From: Rhodoferax sp.
GTDB taxonomy: Bacteria > Pseudomonadota > Gammaproteobacteria > Burkholderiales > Burkholderiaceae_C
Length of the DNA stretch: 64,000 bases
Assembly: GCA_024236015.1 (NCBI GenBank)
Contig: JACKLK010000003.1
Span: 186,001-250,000 of the forward strand
Reading direction: 5' to 3'
Below the pieces are notes generated by a model. That model had not been told where the DNA came from and made no database searches. It saw only the letters and a program-made list of their open reading frames with translations. This document shows, piece after piece, positions 46,035-55,512 of this stretch. A program made the translations under genes and the position numbers. How positions within the stretch are numbered: position 1 is the first letter of the stretch; every line of letters begins with the position of its first letter.

Positions 46035-46283
46035 GGCTGCGAAGGCCCGCGGGGGCCAACGCACAGCGCGCCTCTGTGGCGCCGAGGAGCGGAGGTCTTG
46101 CGCCTCGCGCGAAGCGCGTTCGTCATCATTCTCATCGCGCTTGTCTGAACGGAGCGCCCAACGGGCGCGCAGTGAGTTGCGCGATGCAGGCGCAAGAGCG
46201 AGCACCGCAGGGCAGTCGGCGCGTTCAGCGCCCGACCGCCACAGTGAAGCGCTGTGCGTTGGCCCCCGCGGGCCTTCGCAGCC
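46035..46283 (-). repeat. Element B: 249-bp copy of element A in inverted orientation, with perfect 35-bp terminal repeats
   Basis: The arms 46035-46069 and 46249-46283 are exact reverse complements (GGCTGCGAAGGCCCGCGGGG is the first part) and share no sequence with the arms of element A. Read on the minus strand, the interior repeats all four conserved blocks of A in the same order. The inner stem is here TCTTGCGCCT paired with AGGCGCAAGA, and the small hairpin is GCGCCC-GTT-GGGCGC. So the paired regions change while the pairing is kept. Confidence 0.93.
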
Positions 46284-46371
46284 CGCGCACACGGGACGCC
46301 ACCAGAGTCCGAACACGATCCCACAGGCCCTAGAAACACCGCCTCATCCGGCGAGTCCAAGACAGCCGTGT

Positions 46372-47367
46372 TCAGATTCGTTGCTCCTCCACCGCGTGAC
46401 AGGCAATCCGGATGCCGGCAATTTCGCGCATCTGCGGACGCTCGGTGTGGCAACGCGTATTGGCGTGCGGGCAACGTGGGTGGAAGGCGCAGCCGCTGGG
46501 GGGACTCAGCGGGTTGGGCACCTCACCCTGGACCGGCGTGCGGGCGCGGCCGGTGTCGTGCATCTTCGGGATCGCATCGAGCAGCATCCGGGTATAGGGA
46601 TGGCGCGGATTGGAGAACAACTCCTGCTTGTCCGCCAGCTCCACCAGCCGGCCCAGGTACATCACCCCGACCTGGTCGCTGACATGGCGCACCACGGCCA
46701 GGTTGTGCGAGATGAACAGGTAGGTCAGGCCGAGCCGGCGCTGCAGGTCCTTCATGATGTTGAGCACCTGCGCCTGCACACTGACGTCCAGCGCCGAGGT
46801 CGGCTCGTCGCAGACCAGGAAGTCGGGTTGCGTCGCCAATGCCCGCGCGATCGAGATACGCTGGCGCTGCCCGCCGGAGAACTGGTGCGGATACTTGGTG
46901 CGATCCTGCGCCGCCAGGCCGACCGACTCCAGCAGTTCCTCGACACGGGCACGCAAGGCATTCCTGTCCGTGATCAGGCCGTGTTCGGTCAGCGGCTCGC
47001 CGATGATGTCTTCGACGATCCAGCGTGGATTCAGGCTGGCATACGGATCCTGGAAGATCATCTGGATGCGCCGGCGCAGCTGCAGGCCCGCGGCGCTGGC
47101 GTAGGTCGCATGCGCATCGGCGCCGTCGAATTGGAATCCGCCCCGGGTCGGCTCGTACAGGCCGACCAGCAGCCGCGCCACCGTGCTCTTGCCGCAACCC
47201 GACTCGCCGACCAGCGCCAGCGTCTTGCCTTTTTCGATCGTGAAACTCACACCGTCGACCGCATGCAGCAACAGGCGCGGCGTGCGCTCGATCATGCGGT
47301 TCAGCCATGGGGCCGACACATCGAAACTCATCGCCAGATCGTCGGCTTGAACCAGTGCCTTGGACAT
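46372..47367 (-). CDS. Peptide ABC importer ATPase (DppF/OppF type)
   Basis: 331 aa. Walker A GESGCGKST, signature FSGGQRQRISIARAL, Walker B LVCDEPTSALD, H-loop FISHNL, and the oligopeptide-family C-terminal Cys cluster (SGCAFHPRCPHANTRCHTE). It energises uptake together with the neighbouring ATPase. Last gene of the minus-strand dpp-like operon, 12 nt after the preceding ATPase gene. Confidence 0.94.
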   Translation of the reverse strand: MSKALVQADDLAMSFDVSAPWLNRMIERTPRLLLHAVDGVSFTIEKGKTLALVGESGCGKSTVARLLVGLYEPTRGGFQFDGADAHATYASAAGLQLRRRIQMIFQDPYASLNPRWIVEDIIGEPLTEHGLITDRNALRARVEELLESVGLAAQDRTKYPHQFSGGQRQRISIARALATQPDFLVCDEPTSALDVSVQAQVLNIMKDLQRRLGLTYLFISHNLAVVRHVSDQVGVMYLGRLVELADKQELFSNPRHPYTRMLLDAIPKMHDTGRARTPVQGEVPNPLSPPSGCAFHPRCPHANTRCHTERPQMREIAGIRIACHAVEEQRI

Positions 47368-47379
47368 GTTGCTTCCGTA

Positions 47380-48351
47380 TCAGCCGGCCGCGTCGACGGC
47401 ATGCAGCCAGCAGGCTGCGCGGGTCGGCCCGGCGGCCATCAGTTCGGGGCGCTCGCGGCCGCAGCGCTCCATCGACCGCTCGCAGCGGGGGTTGAAGGCA
47501 CAGCCCGCGGGAATCGCGTTGAGCCGCGGCATGGCCCCGTCGATCTGGTGCAGGTTCTCGCGATCCATCGTGATGTCGGGAATGGCCGCCATCAGCCCGG
47601 CACTGTAGGGATGCGCCGGATGGTTGATGACCTCGTGCACCGGCCCGATCTCGGCAATGCGCCCGGCGTACATCACCGCCACCCGGTCGCAGGTCTCGGC
47701 GATCACGCCCATGTCGTGCGTGATCAGCATCACCGCCGCGCCATGTTCCCTGCACACCGTCTTGAGCAGCGCGATGATCTGCGCCTGGATGGACACGTCC
47801 AGCGCCGTGGTCGGCTCGTCGGCGACGATCAGCTTGGGCTCGGCCGCCAGCGCCAGCGCGATCACGACCCGCTGGCGCATGCCGCCGGAGAACTGGTGCG
47901 GAAAATGGTCGATGCGTTGTTCGGCCGCGGGAATGCCGGTGTCCTGCAGCAGGCGGATGGCACGGGCGCGCGCATCGGCCTCGCTCATCGGCAGGTGGGT
48001 GCGGATGGTTTCGACCAGCTGGCGCCCGATGGAATACAGCGGATTGAGCGAGGTCAGCGGGTCCTGGAAGATCGCGCCGATGCGCCGGCCGCGGATATGG
48101 CGCATCTGCTCGTGGCCCAGGTTGTCGATGCGCTGGCCTTCGAGCAGGATCTCGCCGCCGGCAATGCGGCCGGGCGGCTCGAGCAGGCCGATGATGGCAG
48201 CGCCCGTCAGCGACTTGCCGGCGCCGGACTCGCCGACCACGCCCAGCACCTCGCCCGGCGCGATATCGAACGAGATCTTGTCCAGCGCACGCAAGGTGCC
48301 CTTGCGCGTCGGGAACTCGACGACCAGATCCTTGACTTGAAGCAGTGACAT
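47380..48351 (-). CDS. Peptide ABC importer ATPase (DppD/OppD type)
   Basis: 323 aa. Walker A GESGAGKSLTGAAI, signature FSGGMRQRVVIALAL, Walker B LIVADEPTTALDV, and the C-terminal motif AGCAFNPRCERSMERCGRERP, which probably binds an Fe-S cluster or metal as in Opp/Dpp ATPases. It pairs with the second ATPase downstream. It starts 12 nt after the permease stop. Confidence 0.94.
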   Translation of the reverse strand: MSLLQVKDLVVEFPTRKGTLRALDKISFDIAPGEVLGVVGESGAGKSLTGAAIIGLLEPPGRIAGGEILLEGQRIDNLGHEQMRHIRGRRIGAIFQDPLTSLNPLYSIGRQLVETIRTHLPMSEADARARAIRLLQDTGIPAAEQRIDHFPHQFSGGMRQRVVIALALAAEPKLIVADEPTTALDVSIQAQIIALLKTVCREHGAAVMLITHDMGVIAETCDRVAVMYAGRIAEIGPVHEVINHPAHPYSAGLMAAIPDITMDRENLHQIDGAMPRLNAIPAGCAFNPRCERSMERCGRERPELMAAGPTRAACWLHAVDAAG

Positions 48352-48363
48352 GAATGGGGCTCG

Positions 48364-49272
48364 TTAACGCAGCCGCGGATTGAGTGCGTCGCGCAGCCAA
48401 TCGCCCAGCAGATTGACCGACAACGCGATGATGATCAGCATCAGGCCGGGGAAGATCGTGATCCACCACTCGCCCGAGAACAGGTAGTCGTTGCCGATCC
48501 GGATCAGGGTGCCCAGCGACGGCGAGGTCGGCGGCGCGCCCACGCCCAGGAAGGACAGCGTCGCCTCGGTGATGATGGCCGTGGCGACCTGGATCGTGGC
48601 CAGCACCAGCACCGGGCCCAGCACGTTGGGCAGCACGTGCCGGCGCATGATGCGCAGCGAGGACACGCCAGTCACGCGTGCGGCCTGCACGTATTCCTTG
48701 TTGCGCTCGACCATGGTCGAGCCGCGCACCGTGCGCGCGTATTGCACCCAGCCGGTCAGCGTGATCGACACGATCAAGACGCCCAACGCGAGGTTGTCGG
48801 GCGCGTTCGGGAACACCGCGCGGCCGACACCGGCGATCAGCAGCGCCACCAGAATGGCCGGGAACGACAACATCACGTCGCACAAGCGCATCAGCGCGGC
48901 GTCGACCCAGCCGCCCAGGAAACCGGCCAGCAGGCCCAGCACGACGCCGATGACGACCGACAGGATCACCGACGCGAACCCGACCGCCAGCGAGATGCGT
49001 GCGCCATACATCAGCGCCGACAGGATGTCGCGCCCCTGGTCGTCGGTGCCGAGCACGAAGTTCGCGCTGCCCTCGCTGGTCCAGGCCGGCGGCAGCCGGG
49101 CATTGGCCAGGTCCAGCGTGGCCAGGTCGAACGGGTTGTGCGGCGCCACCCAGCCGGCGAACACCGCGCAGAACACGCAGACCAGCGCGACCAGCGTGGC
49201 GCCGATGGCCACCGGCGACGTGCGAAAGCTGTAGCCGACGTCGCTGTTCCAGATCCGTTGCATGCGGCTCAT
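48364..49272 (-). CDS. Peptide ABC importer permease (DppC type)
   Basis: 302 aa. It begins MSRMQRIWNSDVGYSFRTSP and has an N-terminal TM segment, the FVLGTDDQGRDILSALMYGARISL motif typical of DppC, and the EAA loop EYVQAARVTGVSSLRIMRRHVLPN. About six TM segments. Its ATG overlaps the stop of the M20 hydrolase by 4 nt. Confidence 0.94.
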   Translation of the reverse strand: MSRMQRIWNSDVGYSFRTSPVAIGATLVALVCVFCAVFAGWVAPHNPFDLATLDLANARLPPAWTSEGSANFVLGTDDQGRDILSALMYGARISLAVGFASVILSVVIGVVLGLLAGFLGGWVDAALMRLCDVMLSFPAILVALLIAGVGRAVFPNAPDNLALGVLIVSITLTGWVQYARTVRGSTMVERNKEYVQAARVTGVSSLRIMRRHVLPNVLGPVLVLATIQVATAIITEATLSFLGVGAPPTSPSLGTLIRIGNDYLFSGEWWITIFPGLMLIIIALSVNLLGDWLRDALNPRLR

Positions 49273-50510
49273 CGGGATTCCTGCGTGGACAAGGGCATCA
49301 GATGCTCGACCAGACCCGCGTGCAGCGCGGCGCCGAGCGGAAGAATGTCGTCGTTGAAGTCATAACGGCTGTTGTGCAGGGTGCAACTGCCCACGCCGTT
49401 CTCCGCGCCCTGCCCCACCCGCAGGTAGGCGCCGGGCTTGACCTGCAGCATGAAGGCGAAATCTTCCGCACCCATGCTGGGTTCGAGGTCGCGCAACACA
49501 TGCTCGCGGCCCACCAGACTGGCCGCCACGTCCGCGGCGATGCCGGCCTCGGCCTCGCTGTTGACCGTGGCCGGGTACAGGCGTTCGTATCGCACCGTCG
49601 CACTGGCGCCGAAACCCATGGCCACGGCGCCGCACAACTCGGTCAGCCGGCGTTCGACCATGTCCTGCACCGCCGGACGGAAGGCGCGCACGGTGCCCAC
49701 CAGCGTCGCGGTCTCGGGCACCACGCTGAAGCCGCCCAGATCGCCGGCCTGCATCGCACACAGGCTGATCACCGCGGAGTCCATGGCCCGCACGTTGCGG
49801 GAGACGATGCTCTGCACCGCCGTGATGATGTGCGCCGCCACCAGCACCGGGTCGACCGTCGCATAGGCGTGCGCGCCATGGCCGCCACGCCCGGTGACCT
49901 CGATCGTGACCCGGTCCGCCGCCGCCATGACCGGGCCCGGGTTCACCCCGATCGTGCCCGGGCGCATCAGCGGCTGGTTGTGCATGGCATAGACACTGTC
50001 GACCGGAAAACGCTCGAACAGGCCGTCTTCGATCATCACGCGGGCACCGGCATAACCCTCTTCGCCGGGCTGGAAGATCAGCACCGCGGTGCCGTCGAAC
50101 TGGCGCGACTCCGACAGATACCGCGCGGCACCGATCAGCATCGCGACATGGCCGTCGTGGCCGCAGCCGTGCATCACGCCCGCGGTGGCGGATTTCCACG
50201 CGAAATCGTTGTGTTCGGTCAGCGGCAGGGCGTCCATGTCGGCGCGCAGGCCGACCATGCGTCCGCTTGAATGACTGCGGCCCCGCACCACGGCCACGAC
50301 ACCGGTCTTGCCGATGCCGGTATGGATCTCGTCGACACCGCACAGGCGCAGCGACTCGGCCACGCGGGCCGAGGTGTAGCGTTCCTCGAAGCCGAGTTCC
50401 GGATGCGCATGCAGGTCGCGCCGCAAGGCGGTGAGTTCGGGGTGGAACTCGGCGATATGGGCGAACGCGCGCCCCCTGGCACGCAGCCGCGGTTCATGCA
50501 AGGCCGTCAT
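49269..50510 (-). CDS. M20-family amidohydrolase (hippurate hydrolase/HipO-like)
   Basis: 413 aa. Metal site GCGHDGHVAML, catalytic/metal Glu pair in FQPGEEGYAGARVMIEDG, dimer-domain HAMPOP-like segment YAMHNQPLMRPGTI, GRGGHGAHAY, and the C-terminal MGAEDFAFML. These enzymes hydrolyse N-acyl amino acids, hippurate or dipeptides. It is embedded between the two permease genes of the importer (6 nt after dppB, 4-nt overlap with dppC), so it likely cleaves the imported compound in the cytoplasm. Confidence 0.93.
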   Translation of the reverse strand: MTALHEPRLRARGRAFAHIAEFHPELTALRRDLHAHPELGFEERYTSARVAESLRLCGVDEIHTGIGKTGVVAVVRGRSHSSGRMVGLRADMDALPLTEHNDFAWKSATAGVMHGCGHDGHVAMLIGAARYLSESRQFDGTAVLIFQPGEEGYAGARVMIEDGLFERFPVDSVYAMHNQPLMRPGTIGVNPGPVMAAADRVTIEVTGRGGHGAHAYATVDPVLVAAHIITAVQSIVSRNVRAMDSAVISLCAMQAGDLGGFSVVPETATLVGTVRAFRPAVQDMVERRLTELCGAVAMGFGASATVRYERLYPATVNSEAEAGIAADVAASLVGREHVLRDLEPSMGAEDFAFMLQVKPGAYLRVGQGAENGVGSCTLHNSRYDFNDDILPLGAALHAGLVEHLMPLSTQESR

Positions 50511-50516
50511 GGTCGC

Positions 50517-51494
50517 TCAATGCCCCTTGCCGCTGACGCGCAGTCGGGGATCGACGGCGAAATACAGCAGGTCGACCGCCAGGTTGATGACGACGAAGAT
50601 CAGCGAGATCAGGCACAGGTAGGCGGCCATGACCGGGATGTCGGCGAAATTCACGGCCTGGATGAACAGCAGTCCCATGCCGGGCCACTGGAACACCGTC
50701 TCGGTGATGATGGCAAAGGCGATCAGCCCGCCGAGTTGCAGGCCGGTGATCGTCATCACCGGAACCAGCGTGTTCTTGAGCGCATGGCCGAAATGGATGG
50801 CCCGGTCGCTCAGGCCGCGGGCGCGGGCGAACTTGATGTAGTCGGTGCGCAGCACCTCGAGCATCTCGGCGCGCACCAGACGCATGATCAGCGTCAGCTG
50901 GAAGATCGCCAGCGTGATCGCCGGCAACACCACATGGTGCCAGCCGTCGACCGTCAGCAGGCCACTGTTCCAGCCGCCGACGGCGACGGTGTCGCCGCGG
51001 CCGAAGCTGGGAAACCAGCCCAGCCACACCGAGAACACCAGGATCAGCAGGATGCCGATCAGGAAGGTCGGCAGCGAAACCCCGAGCAACGAGAACATCA
51101 TGAAGCTCTGGCTCAGGAAGTTGCCGCGCCGCAGCGCCGCATACACGCCCATGGGCACACCCACGACCAGCGCCAGCACCGCCGCCACGAGCGCCAGCTC
51201 CAGCGTGGCGGGAAACCGTTCGGCGATCAGCGACGAGACCTTGCCGCCCTGGCGCAGGCTGATGCCGAAATCGCCCTGCGCGGCATTGAGCAGGAAGTGC
51301 CCGAACTGCACGATGAACGACCGGTCCAGGCCCAGCAGTTCGCGCAATTCGCGCACCTGTTCGGGCGTTGCGTCCTGGCCCAGCATGAACAACACCGGGT
51401 CGCCCACGAACTGGAACAGCATGAATGCAATGAAGGCCACCGTGGCCATCACGAACACGGCTTGCAGCAGGCGACGCAGGATGAATGCAAACAT
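50517..51494 (-). CDS. Peptide ABC importer permease (DppB type)
   Basis: 325 aa from MFAFILRRLLQAVFVMATVAF, the usual DppB opening; the longer in-frame start at 51530 is not family-like. The EAA loop is RAEMLEVLRTDYIKFARARGL. About six TM segments. First gene of the minus-strand operon; the solute-binding-protein gene diverges from it 141 nt away. Confidence 0.94.
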   Translation of the reverse strand: MFAFILRRLLQAVFVMATVAFIAFMLFQFVGDPVLFMLGQDATPEQVRELRELLGLDRSFIVQFGHFLLNAAQGDFGISLRQGGKVSSLIAERFPATLELALVAAVLALVVGVPMGVYAALRRGNFLSQSFMMFSLLGVSLPTFLIGILLILVFSVWLGWFPSFGRGDTVAVGGWNSGLLTVDGWHHVVLPAITLAIFQLTLIMRLVRAEMLEVLRTDYIKFARARGLSDRAIHFGHALKNTLVPVMTITGLQLGGLIAFAIITETVFQWPGMGLLFIQAVNFADIPVMAAYLCLISLIFVVINLAVDLLYFAVDPRLRVSGKGH

Positions 51495-51635
51495 GGGCTG
51501 AGACGAAAGGGGCGAATGTAGCATGGGCAATCACCCATGGACCTCGGGGTTTTCCTCGCTTGCGGGTTTGCCCGCTTGTCGCAGTCGACACATGCCATTA
51601 CAGTGGCGCACTTCACAATTCATCGGGGATTTCAC

Positions 51636-53210
51636 ATGCATTTCAAGCGAGTTCTGGCCGTGGCGGCATTGGCCACCGGCCTTGCCTTGTCGGCCGCGCA
51701 TGCGACGACACTCAAGTGGGGCGCGCAGAACGACATCCTGACGCTCGACCCGCATTCGCAGAACCACGCGACCACCAACGCGATCCTGATGCACTCGTAC
51801 GAGGGCCTGACGCGTTACAACCCCAAGTTCGAGGTCGAGCCCGCGCTGGCCACCAAGTGGACCTTCATCTCCCCGACGCAGGTCCGCTTCGAACTGCGCA
51901 AGGGCGTCAAGTTCCATGACGGTTCGAATTTCACCGCCGACGACGTGGTGTTCAACTTCGGTCGCATCAAGCAACCCCAGGGCACGATGTCCATCTACGT
52001 GACCGGCATCAACGAGGTCAAGAAAGTCGACGACTACACAGTCGACATGACGCTGGCCGCACCCAACCCGATGCTGCTGCGCAACCTGATCGACTTCCGG
52101 ATGATGAGCAAGGCCTGGGCCGAGAAGAACAACTCGACCAACGTCCAGGACTACAAGAACAAGGAAGACAACTTCGCGTCGCGCAACGTGAACGGCACCG
52201 GCGCCTACCAGATCACCGCCTGGCAGCCCGACCAGAAGATCACGATGACGATCAACAAGAACTGGTGGGACAAGCACAGCGGCAACGTCACCGAAGTGAT
52301 CTACACGCCGATCAAGTCGGACCCGACCCGTGTCGCGGCGCTGCTCTCCGGCGAGCTCGACATGTTGACTGACCTGCCCACCCAGGACGTCGCGCGCATC
52401 CGCGGTGACTCCAAGCTCAAGGTCATGGACGGCAACGAGGTGCGCACGATCTACCTGGCGCTGGACATGCACAGCCCGGAGCTCAAGTACTCCGACGTCA
52501 AGGGCAAGAACCCGTTCAAGGACAAGCGCGTGCGCGAGGCCCTGAGCATCGCCATCGACCGCGAACTGATCAAGCGCAACACCATGCGCGGCCTGTCGCT
52601 GCCGGCCGGCATCATGGTGGCGCCGGGCGTGAACGGCAACGCACCCGACATCGACGTCGCGCCCAAGGCCGACCCGGAGCGCGCCAAGAAGCTGCTGGCC
52701 GACGCCGGTTACCCGAACGGCTTCGAAGTGCAGCTGAACTGCCCGAACAACCGCTACGTCAACGACGAGGAAATCTGCCAGAACATCACGGTGATGTGGG
52801 CACGTATCGGCGTCAAGACCAAGCTGGCGGCCGAGTCCATGGCCACCTTCATCCAGAAGGTGCAGAACTACGACACCTCGGCCTACCTGCTGGGCTGGGG
52901 CGTGGCGACGATGGACGCGCAATACACGCTGCAGTCGCTGGTGCGCACCAAGACCACCGGCGCCGACGGCAACTTCAACTTCGGCCGCGCCAGCGACCCG
53001 GAAGTCGACCGTCTGGTCGACGCGATGAAGTCCGAGATCGACACCACCAAGCGCAACGCCATGATCCGCGAAGCGCTGGTGCGCACGCGTGACGAAGTGC
53101 TGCTGATCCCGCTGCACCACCAGCTGCGCCCCTGGGCCATGAAGAAAAACGTCGACACGGTGTACCGCAACGACGACCGGCCGGAGGCACGCTTCACCAG
53201 CGTCAAATAA
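51636..53210 (+). CDS. Peptide ABC importer periplasmic binding protein (DppA/OppA, SBP_bac_5)
   Basis: 524 aa from MHFKRVLAVAALATGLALSA, a signal peptide cleaved near AHA-TTLKW. The SBP_bac_5 core is LTLDPHSQNHATTNAILMHSYEGL, VKFHDGSNFTADDVVFNFGR and VREALSIAIDRELI. It binds peptides or similar in the periplasm for the divergent permease. Codon use suggests high expression. A clear terminator follows. Confidence 0.94.
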   Translation: MHFKRVLAVAALATGLALSAAHATTLKWGAQNDILTLDPHSQNHATTNAILMHSYEGLTRYNPKFEVEPALATKWTFISPTQVRFELRKGVKFHDGSNFTADDVVFNFGRIKQPQGTMSIYVTGINEVKKVDDYTVDMTLAAPNPMLLRNLIDFRMMSKAWAEKNNSTNVQDYKNKEDNFASRNVNGTGAYQITAWQPDQKITMTINKNWWDKHSGNVTEVIYTPIKSDPTRVAALLSGELDMLTDLPTQDVARIRGDSKLKVMDGNEVRTIYLALDMHSPELKYSDVKGKNPFKDKRVREALSIAIDRELIKRNTMRGLSLPAGIMVAPGVNGNAPDIDVAPKADPERAKKLLADAGYPNGFEVQLNCPNNRYVNDEEICQNITVMWARIGVKTKLAAESMATFIQKVQNYDTSAYLLGWGVATMDAQYTLQSLVRTKTTGADGNFNFGRASDPEVDRLVDAMKSEIDTTKRNAMIREALVRTRDEVLLIPLHHQLRPWAMKKNVDTVYRNDDRPEARFTSVK

Positions 53211-53233
53211 ACAGGGCCCCGACCCTGCTGTGC

Positions 53234-53259
53234 AAAAGGCCCGCGCTGCGGGCCTTTTT
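53234..53259 (+). terminator. Rho-independent terminator of the binding-protein gene
   Basis: AAAAGGCCCGC pairs with GCGGGCCTTTT around a 3-nt loop, followed by T's, 24 nt after the stop. The A-rich left side also lets it end the convergent amidohydrolase transcript. Confidence 0.9.
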
Positions 53260-53333
53260 CTTTGGCCGCGCGCAGGCCAGGGCTTGAACGCGCCGTGCGG
53301 GCCGGGTCGGTCTGCCGCCGGCCCTCGACGGCC

Positions 53334-54596
53334 TCAGTTCACGCGTTCGCCGGCCTGCGCCATCCGGTCGACCACGACCCGTCCGGCCTGCATGATGAGC
53401 CGTATGCCGGTCTCCGGCCGGGTCAACATCGACAACTCCTGCGTCGGGTCGCCATCGACAATCAGCAGGTCGGCCCAGGCGCCGGCCACCAGTTCGCCGA
53501 TCTGCCCCTCCTGGCGCATCATCCGGGCCGCCACGATGGTCGCGCTTTGCAAGGCCTCGACGGGCGACATGGCCTGGGTACGCAGGTCGAACTCGCCCGA
53601 CTGCTGGTCGTGCATGTGGCCCAGCAGGTCGGTGCCGAACACGATGGGCACGCCTTCGGAGCGCGCGATCTGCAACGACTCGATGCCGCGCTGCTGCACC
53701 ATGGCCAGCTTGTCCAGCATCTCGCCCGACCAGCCCAGCCGCGCGCCTTCGTTCGACAAGGCCTGGTAGGTGGACAAGGTCGGAACCAGGTAGGCGCCGT
53801 GTTCCTTCATCACGCGCGCGGTCGCCGCGTCGATCAGGTTGCCGTGTTCGATCGAGCGCACGCCGGCCTGCACCGCACGTGTCACCGCCCGCGGCGAATA
53901 GGCATGCGCCATCGTATACAGGTTGGCCGCCTCGGCCTCCTCGCAGGCGGCGCGCAACTCGTCGATCGAGAACTGCGTGCCTTCGAGCGGATCGGTGGGG
54001 CTGGAGACGCCGCCACCGGCCATGATCTTGATCTGGTTCGCGCCATTGCGCACCTGCTCGCGCACCGCACGGCGCACCTCGCCCACGCCATCGGCAATCG
54101 CGCCGATCAAGCCCAGGCCGGCGCAACTGCAGAACATCTCGCGCATGCGCACGCCCTTGGGCCGCATGTCGGCGTGGCCGCCGGTCTGCGACACCGGGAA
54201 ACCGGCGATGAACAGCCGCGGCCCCTCGAACAGGCCTCGCGCCACGGCCTCCTGCAAGCCGTAGTCGGCGCCGGCCGCGTCGCGCACCGTCGTGAAGCCG
54301 CGCCGCAACATGCCGCGCAGGATCTGGCTGCTCTGCGCAACCACCATGGACGGCGGCTGCTGGGCCAGGCCGACCAGGTCGTGCGAGGCCGCCACCACGT
54401 GCACGTGGGCGTCGATCAGTCCCGGCAACACGACCTTGTCGTGAGCGTCGATGACCTGGGCCGCGTCCACCGACGCCGATGCGTCGACGATGGCCGCGAT
54501 GCGGTCGCCTTCGATGACGATCTGGCGTGCGGCCGTGACCGTGCCGCTGACGCTGTCGAACACCCGTGCATTGCGCATCACCTGCCTGTCTGCCAT
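53334..54596 (-). CDS. Metal-dependent amidohydrolase, Xaa-Pro/Xaa-Arg dipeptidase-like
   Basis: 420 aa. Metal ligands LPGLIDAHVHV, NQIKIMAGGGV (carboxylated Lys), TMAHAYSPRAV, RSIEHGN and IVFGTDLLGHM, the amidohydrolase set of the imidazolonepropionase/prolidase subgroup. It probably hydrolyses an N-acyl amino acid or dipeptide, which fits the nearby importer and M20 hydrolase. It is convergent with the binding-protein gene and monocistronic. No signal peptide. Confidence 0.9.
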   Translation of the reverse strand: MADRQVMRNARVFDSVSGTVTAARQIVIEGDRIAAIVDASASVDAAQVIDAHDKVVLPGLIDAHVHVVAASHDLVGLAQQPPSMVVAQSSQILRGMLRRGFTTVRDAAGADYGLQEAVARGLFEGPRLFIAGFPVSQTGGHADMRPKGVRMREMFCSCAGLGLIGAIADGVGEVRRAVREQVRNGANQIKIMAGGGVSSPTDPLEGTQFSIDELRAACEEAEAANLYTMAHAYSPRAVTRAVQAGVRSIEHGNLIDAATARVMKEHGAYLVPTLSTYQALSNEGARLGWSGEMLDKLAMVQQRGIESLQIARSEGVPIVFGTDLLGHMHDQQSGEFDLRTQAMSPVEALQSATIVAARMMRQEGQIGELVAGAWADLLIVDGDPTQELSMLTRPETGIRLIMQAGRVVVDRMAQAGERVN

Positions 54597-54635
54597 GTGT
54601 ATCTCCTGTATGCGTGTGCGGCCCGACCGCGTTCG

Positions 54636-55439
54636 TCAATCGGCCTGCGCCGTGCGCGAGCGGGCGACCCGGGGACGGTGCTCGAGCGCACCGTACCAAG
54701 CCTGCGCCCGTGACTGCGTGTTGTCGGTGTCGGTGTCGGTCATGATACCGATGCCCAGCAGCGCGCCGGGAGGCTCGCCGAACGCGGAGACGAAATCTGC
54801 CCGTACGTCGCGTTCGTAGTCCAGCCAGCGATTGAGCCTGCCCTCGCCCGTCTCCATCACGATCTTGCGGATCCGGCTGGTGCGCGGATTGCGGACCACG
54901 GATCCTTCCGGATGTCGGTTGCTCCAGTCATACATCAGCGTGGCATACGGCAGCGGTTCGCCAGTCAGTGCCTCGGACAGGTCCGACAAGGCGGTATCCT
55001 TGGCGGAGAACCGCAACCGGTCGCCCTCGAACACCAGCACCAGCCGCACCGGAGCGTCGTCGGCATCGCGCTGGGCGATGTCGGCCTGCGCAACCAGCGA
55101 AGGCACCAGCCAGGAGAACCGCAACTGGCCCAGCGCGGCCGGCTCGATGCGCACCCGCTGGCGCAACATGCTGGCCGACGCATGTGCGCGCACCATGACG
55201 GCGTCACGCCCCTGCTTGTACGCGTGGCGGTATTCGGAACGGCGCTTGCCGGGGAACACTTGGTGTTGCCAGCCGTCGGCATCCGACGACCGCATCGAGG
55301 CTGCGGCCCAGGCGCTGCGGCTCAGTGCCTGCTGCGCCGCTTCGTCGTCGGGGTCCGTTGTCATCGTCGTCGCGCAGGCCGACAACAACAGCAGGCCGGC
55401 GAGCGCCAGAACGGTGCGATACACGGGGACACGGGGCAT
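54636..55439 (-). CDS. DUF3047-like lipoprotein
   Basis: 267 aa from MPRVPVYRTVLALAGLLLLS; the lipobox LLLSAC puts the lipidated Cys at residue 22. The mature protein has LRFSWLVPSLVAQADIAQRD, VRLVLVFEGD, ATLMYDWSNRHPEGSVVRNP and ALLGIGIMTDTDTDNTQSRA, a DUF3047-type pattern. Function unknown; an outer-membrane-facing envelope protein. The TDTDTD run comes from a short GTCGGT repeat. A separate unit from the amidohydrolase. Confidence 0.78.
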   Translation of the reverse strand: MPRVPVYRTVLALAGLLLLSACATTMTTDPDDEAAQQALSRSAWAAASMRSSDADGWQHQVFPGKRRSEYRHAYKQGRDAVMVRAHASASMLRQRVRIEPAALGQLRFSWLVPSLVAQADIAQRDADDAPVRLVLVFEGDRLRFSAKDTALSDLSEALTGEPLPYATLMYDWSNRHPEGSVVRNPRTSRIRKIVMETGEGRLNRWLDYERDVRADFVSAFGEPPGALLGIGIMTDTDTDNTQSRAQAWYGALEHRPRVARSRTAQAD

Positions 55440-55512
55440 GGGAGTCCTTGTCGGTCGAAACACCTTGCGGCATGCCCACCATGGGCATGCATACAAACAG
55501 ACACACACAAAC

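Larger units (their letters stand above)
45467..46371. other. Gene-free convergent gap holding two inverted structured repeats
   Basis: Lies between hexR and the convergent dppF. It contains element A and element B (entered separately). Between them (45801-46034) are short degenerate GTGCGCGTGA-type tandem repeats up to about 45865 and then a less GC-rich spacer with no recognisable gene. ORFs crossing here follow the repeats and look non-functional. Confidence 0.8.

Noticed and set aside
45510..46316. ORFs on both strands across elements A and B
   Set aside because: They simply read through the palindromic repeats; the same peptide fragments recur in several ORFs because of the repeat structure.
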